Below are positions 4,118-6,191 of a stretch of 6,191 nucleotides of DNA, one piece after another. The first letter of the stretch is position 1; every line of letters starts with the position of its first letter. Under the pieces are notes generated by a model that was not told where the DNA came from, made no database searches, and was given only the letters and a program-made list of their open reading frames with translations. Origin of the DNA: Magnetovibrio sp. (lineage in GTDB: Bacteria; Pseudomonadota; Alphaproteobacteria; Rhodospirillales; Magnetovibrionaceae); NCBI GenBank assembly GCA_016763895.1, contig JAESSV010000095.1:1-6191 (forward strand), written 5' to 3'. A program made the translations under genes and the position numbers.

Positions 4118-6191
4118 TTAACCGTTGCGGATGTTATCGAGAAACTTGTCCACTTCGGATCGTAAAAGTTCGGATTGTTGAGACAGTTCCGTCGCAGCCC
4201 CCAACATTTCACCCGCACTTGATCCCGTTTCTCCGGCAGCGTCTTGCACGCCCGAGATGTTCGAAGACACCTCTGTTGTGCCATTCGCGGCTTGTTCAAC
4301 ATTGCGGGCAATTTCCTGAGTTGCAGCGCCTTGTTCTTCGACCGCCGCCGCAATAGCAGAAGAAATGTCATTGAGCTGATTGATGGTCCCGCCAATCGAG
4401 CCTATGGCGTCCACGGCGGTGTGTGTGGCCCCTTGGATGTCGCTGATCTGGGCGCTGATTTCTTCGGTCGCCTTGGCGGTTTGATTGGCCAGGTTTTTCA
4501 CTTCGGACGCCACGACTGCGAACCCCTTGCCCGCATCGCCCGCGCGTGCGGCCTCGATGGTGGCGTTCAAGGCCAACAGGTTGGTTTGATCGGCAATGTC
4601 CGTAATCATGGCGACCACTTCGCCAATTTTGTTGGCGGCCTGGGCCAGACCTTGAATTTTCTCGTTGGTGCTTTCCACTTCGATCACGGCCGTTCCCGCG
4701 ATTTGCGTGGATTGCGCCACTTGGCGAGAAATTTCCTGAATGGAACTGGACAATTCTTCCGTCGCAGAGGCCACCGTTTGCACGTTTTGTGTGGCATCAT
4801 TCGCAGCCGTTGCCACCACTTTTGACTGTTGCGACGTTTCTTCCGCCGTGGCCGACAAGGCCGAAGCCGAAGATTGCATTTCCGTCGATGCCGAAGAAAC
4901 ACTTTGAACAACACCGCCAACGCTGGTCTCAAAATCATCCGCCATATCCAACATTTGCTGGCGTTTTTCTTGTGCCGTGCGGTCTTCATTGGCTTTTTGT
5001 TCGGCTTCCAAGCGTTCGATTTCTTGACCGTTGATCTTAAAGATTTGCACGGCGGCGGCCATTTTTCCAATTTCATCTTTGGCATCTTGGCTTGGAACCT
5101 CAGCATCCCAATCTTTTTGAGCCAAACGTCCCATGGCATTGGTCATGGACGTAATCGGTGTGGCGATTGAGCGGCCAATGTATAAAGCGATACCCGCACA
5201 AAGGAGCAAGCCAACCGCAAGTAAAATTTCTTCGTTTAATTTAAGATCCGAAATGGCAACCCTCATATGGCTAATGTCGTTGTTCAGCAAAGCTTGTTGG
5301 TTCTGTTGCATGCCCCCTTGACGCACGCCAATGCCATTGGTGGTGCCCAAGAGCATATTTAACAGCTGACCTGCGCGGGGTGCCGCTTCTTGAACCAGGG
5401 TGTAATTAGCCATGTTCCATTTATCAGACCCGCGGATGGCAAACATTTTGGACGGAAGAGGGGAAAACACCTTGCGTTGATCTTTAAATATTTGAAAAGC
5501 TTTTTGCTGATCGATGGATAAATTTTGACTTTGTTGAGACAGATCGTTGAACCGTTTGGTGTTTTTTGCCCATAAATTTTCAAAACCCGTGGAAAATTTG
5601 TTGTCTCCGGTCAAAAGGTAGGCGCGAATATTGGCCAGACCAAGGCCCAATGTACCGCGCGTGTCAGCCATCATGCCCAAAATACTCACACGATCACCCG
5701 TCGTGCCGCCCTTTCCAGAAATTTCCAAGTCGATCATTTTTGAAATGTTGGCGATCATAAGCTTTGCCCGTGGTGCAGCTTCGGTCACCAATAAAAGTGT
5801 CGCGGGTTGTTCTTCGGGGGTGTTGGCTATGTTTTCAACCCTTTGCTGAGCGATTTTAAATTCATGTAAAATACCTTTAAAATCTTGAAAACTTTCAACA
5901 TTCTTTTGGTCGGTCCAGTGAGTTGTCAGCTCATCCATTTCGACAACAGTTTGTTCGATGGACCCCCAGACCTTAGTCCTTTGTTCTTTGAATTTGTTGG
6001 CTCCCGTTAACATGTAGCCCCGTAAAGAAGCCAAAGACGCATAAATATTTCTGGTTAGTTTTGAACTTGCCATCGCCGTCGGCATCCGTAAATCTTGGGT
6101 ACGATTTGCCGTATAGTTGATGTCGGTACCTTGAAAAGGGTCAGGACAATGGCAACGGCTAAAATAAGTCCAATGGCAGCAAACCCAGCGC
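4118..6191 (-). CDS. Methyl-accepting chemotaxis protein (5' end outside window, frameshift after first membrane helix)
   Basis: A minus-strand frame ends at TAA 4120-4118. From an internal ATG at 6085 it encodes 655 residues (numbering used here), but that is not the real start. The same frame is open upstream with TDINYTANRTQDLRMPTA, the usual beginning of such a sensor domain. Further upstream, the first membrane helix (AGFAAIGLILAVAIVLTLF, 6189-6133) lies in another frame; one extra base near 6121-6140 joins them. The intervening periplasmic sensor (to about 283) holds two similar helical repeats. Helix 2 spans about 285-303, followed by a HAMP domain (about 304-356) and the cytoplasmic signalling domain (about 380-655). 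Its conserved hairpin tip is IADQTNLLALNATIEAARAG (497-516), which contacts CheA and CheW, then GKGFAVVASEVKNLA (519-533). VEEQGAATQEIARNVEQAA (582-600) is also typical. The C-terminus lacks an obvious CheR-tethering pentapeptide. The ligand is unknown. As sequenced, the helix-1 frame stops at TAA 6057-6055. Confidence 0.93.
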   Translation of the reverse strand, partial: RWVCCHWTYFSRCHCPDPFQGTDINYTANRTQDLRMPTAMASSKLTRNIYASLASLRGYMLTGANKFKEQRTKVWGSIEQTVVEMDELTTHWTDQKNVESFQDFKGILHEFKIAQQRVENIANTPEEQPATLLLVTEAAPRAKLMIANISKMIDLEISGKGGTTGDRVSILGMMADTRGTLGLGLANIRAYLLTGDNKFSTGFENLWAKNTKRFNDLSQQSQNLSIDQQKAFQIFKDQRKVFSPLPSKMFAIRGSDKWNMANYTLVQEAAPRAGQLLNMLLGTTNGIGVRQGGMQQNQQALLNNDISHMRVAISDLKLNEEILLAVGLLLCAGIALYIGRSIATPITSMTNAMGRLAQKDWDAEVPSQDAKDEIGKMAAAVQIFKINGQEIERLEAEQKANEDRTAQEKRQQMLDMADDFETSVGGVVQSVSSASTEMQSSASALSATAEETSQQSKVVATAANDATQNVQTVASATEELSSSIQEISRQVAQSTQIAGTAVIEVESTNEKIQGLAQAANKIGEVVAMITDIADQTNLLALNATIEAARAGDAGKGFAVVASEVKNLANQTAKATEEISAQISDIQGATHTAVDAIGSIGGTINQLNDISSAIAAAVEEQGAATQEIARNVEQAANGTTEVSSNISGVQDAAGETGSSAGEMLGAATELSQQSELLRSEVDKFLDNIRNG
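5345..5644 (-). repeat. Second copy of the internal sensor-domain repeat in the chemotaxis receptor
   Basis: Residues 148-247 contain LANIRAYLLTGDNKF (150-164), Trp172 and QEAAPRA (232-238), matching LASLRGYMLTGANKF (18-32), Trp40 and TEAAPRA (101-107) of the first copy. Between these anchors the sequences have diverged strongly, so the duplication is old. Confidence 0.6.
5732..6043 (-). repeat. First copy of an internal sensor-domain repeat in the chemotaxis receptor
   Basis: Residues 15-118 (counted from Met at 6085) share the pattern L-x-x-[LI]-R-x-Y-[ML]-L-T-G-x-N-K-F (from 18), a tryptophan at 40 and a TEAAPRA motif at 101-107 with the second copy. The corresponding positions are offset by 131 or 132 residues throughout. 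This suggests duplication of one helical bundle, as in bimodular helical sensor domains. Confidence 0.6.

Noticed and set aside
4244..4825. Long plus-strand open frame (193 codons) opposite the receptor gene
   Set aside because: It is antisense to the highly conserved signalling domain and its translation is rich in His, Arg, Gly and Phe without recognisable motifs. It is a composition shadow.
4118..6085. A complete 655-residue chemotaxis receptor starting at ATG 6085
   Set aside because: Receptor-like sequence continues upstream of that ATG, and the expected first membrane helix is encoded just beyond it in another frame.

Overview
The window looks like a chromosomal stretch of an alphaproteobacterium with moderate GC. 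The strongest clue is a clear MipZ, the ParA-like division-site ATPase characteristic of Alphaproteobacteria that lack MinCDE. The large methyl-accepting chemotaxis protein, with an N-terminal signature of the DLR-x-PTA type, also fits a motile alphaproteobacterium, possibly of the Rhodospirillales type. That family-level placement is an inference from protein style, not from a search. No tRNA, rRNA, CRISPR array, insertion sequence or phage gene is visible.

Layout. Positions 955 to 1 (minus strand) hold the 5' part of a secreted TM1410/GH114-like putative glycoside hydrolase that runs off the left edge. A 140-bp divergent intergenic region (956-1095) follows, with a candidate promoter for each side and a perfect 15-bp palindrome over one -35 box. 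From 1096 to 4045 (plus strand) four tightly spaced genes form a probable operon: an exported DUF3179 protein, an exported YceI-family protein (with a frameshift), a cytochrome b561 membrane protein, and mipZ. A hairpin with a T-tract just after mipZ (4044-4075) sits between convergent genes and probably ends transcription from both sides. From 6191 to 4118 (minus strand) lies a chemotaxis receptor that enters from the right edge, with a frameshift just after its first membrane helix. There is no gene-free stretch longer than about 140 bp.

How the genes fit together. YceI (a lipocalin-like periplasmic protein that binds polyisoprenoids or quinones in studied homologues) and cytochrome b561 (a di-heme quinol-linked membrane protein) are a known pair, as in the yceJ-yceI arrangement of E. 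coli. Here an exported DUF3179 protein with a Cys-Pro-Leu-Cys motif precedes them, suggesting a small periplasmic redox or quinone-linked module. mipZ follows 16 bp later and may simply share the transcript.

Two genes (yceI and the receptor) each need exactly one extra base to restore the family frame, and both breaks lie in or beside a four-base homopolymer run. This could be base-calling error in a draft or long-read assembly or real mutation; the sequence alone cannot decide.
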